Assembly: GCF_000278155.1 (NCBI RefSeq)
Contig: NZ_JH725094.1
Span: 604,984 to 668,983 of the forward strand
DNA: 64,000 nucleotides
DNA from: Bartonella doshiae NCTC 12862 = ATCC 700133
GTDB taxonomy: Bacteria; Pseudomonadota; Alphaproteobacteria; Rhizobiales; Rhizobiaceae
Direction: 5' to 3'
Positions 63,820-64,000 of this stretch are shown piece after piece. A model generated the notes under the pieces. That model saw only the letters and a list, made by a program, of their open reading frames with translations, made no database searches and was not told the origin of the DNA. Each line of letters begins with the position of its first letter. The first letter of the stretch is position 1. The translations under genes and the position numbers were made by a program.

Positions 63820-64000
63820 ATCTTCTCCCCCCTTTAGAAAATTTATATCATTATAAATCTTTGGTCACATATCCTCAGGCTAATTGTTTGTATCAATATT
63901 TATTATAATAAGTAAATTCTCAATTTAATAATAATCAACAACGCCACCATTAACCAATAACCTAAAATGCAAATGATATCTATAACGTAAAGGTAATGGC
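63820..64000. other. AT-rich upstream region at the window edge
   Basis: This is the upstream region of the split transketolase operon. No gene is seen. The neighbouring gene lies past the edge. Confidence 0.5.

Noticed and set aside
1..64000. CRISPR array or restriction-modification/retron-type defence locus
   Set aside because: No regularly spaced repeats, cas genes, reverse transcriptase or restriction enzyme genes were seen.

Overview
The window reads as a piece of chromosome from a Bartonella species (Alphaproteobacteria, Hyphomicrobiales). The basis is an AT-rich sequence, a BadA/Vomp-type trimeric autotransporter at the left edge, and an alphaproteobacterial core gene order (lnt, HTH regulator, metK, trmB, then rimP-nusA-ylxR-infB-rbfA-truB-rpsO-pnp). 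The genus is an inference; I do not name a species.

Layout. 1-9.1 kb is accessory and decaying: a partial trimeric adhesin on the minus strand, a 1.3-kb AT-rich gap, a fusion of a degenerate PLP-decarboxylase-like domain to a RimL-type acetyltransferase, a methyltransferase whose ATG appears to be lost, the C-terminal remnant of a tyrosine recombinase, an intact GNAT enzyme, and a decayed alanyl-tRNA editing protein (AlaX). 9.5-24.3 kb is mostly housekeeping: tRNA-Ser(GGA), a IIA-HPr-EI phosphotransferase fusion, rpmA/rplU, tRNA-Ser(CGA), pgi, an RND efflux pair, tRNA-Arg(ACG), fhs and rpsU. A 1.6-kb gene-free stretch leads to the 4.5S SRP RNA. 26.3-30.3 kb holds dnaX-ybaB-recR and a YeiH-type transporter. 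30.3-40 kb holds tsaB-rimI-miaB-phoH-ybeY-corC-lnt, an XRE regulator, and metK-trmB. 40.1-51.8 kb is the translation/RNA cluster from the rimP attenuator to pnp, interrupted only by an opposite-strand MFS gene. 51.8-59.5 kb holds rsmC, hslVU, an asparaginase, coaA, an M17 aminopeptidase and an NlpC/P60 hydrolase. 60-64 kb is a second accessory zone: an integrase N-terminal remnant, an XRE regulator, a DinJ antitoxin whose YafQ toxin carries one nonsense codon, a holin-like fragment, a truncated PEP mutase, and a split transketolase.

How the genes work together. The centre is a long translation, tRNA-modification and ribosome-assembly region (miaB, tsaB, rimI, trmB, ybeY, rimP, infB, rbfA, truB, rpsO, rsmC) with RNA turnover (pnp) and the HslVU protease. 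The ends show gene acquisition followed by decay: integrase remnants, nonsense codons where homologues have Trp, and a truncated metabolic gene beside intact partners.

The best candidates for something undescribed are the pseudo-decarboxylase/GNAT fusion (4273-6036), which lacks the usual PLP-binding lysine, and the split-transketolase/PEP-mutase operon at the right edge, which continues past the window. Family calls come from reading motifs by eye; no database search was run.
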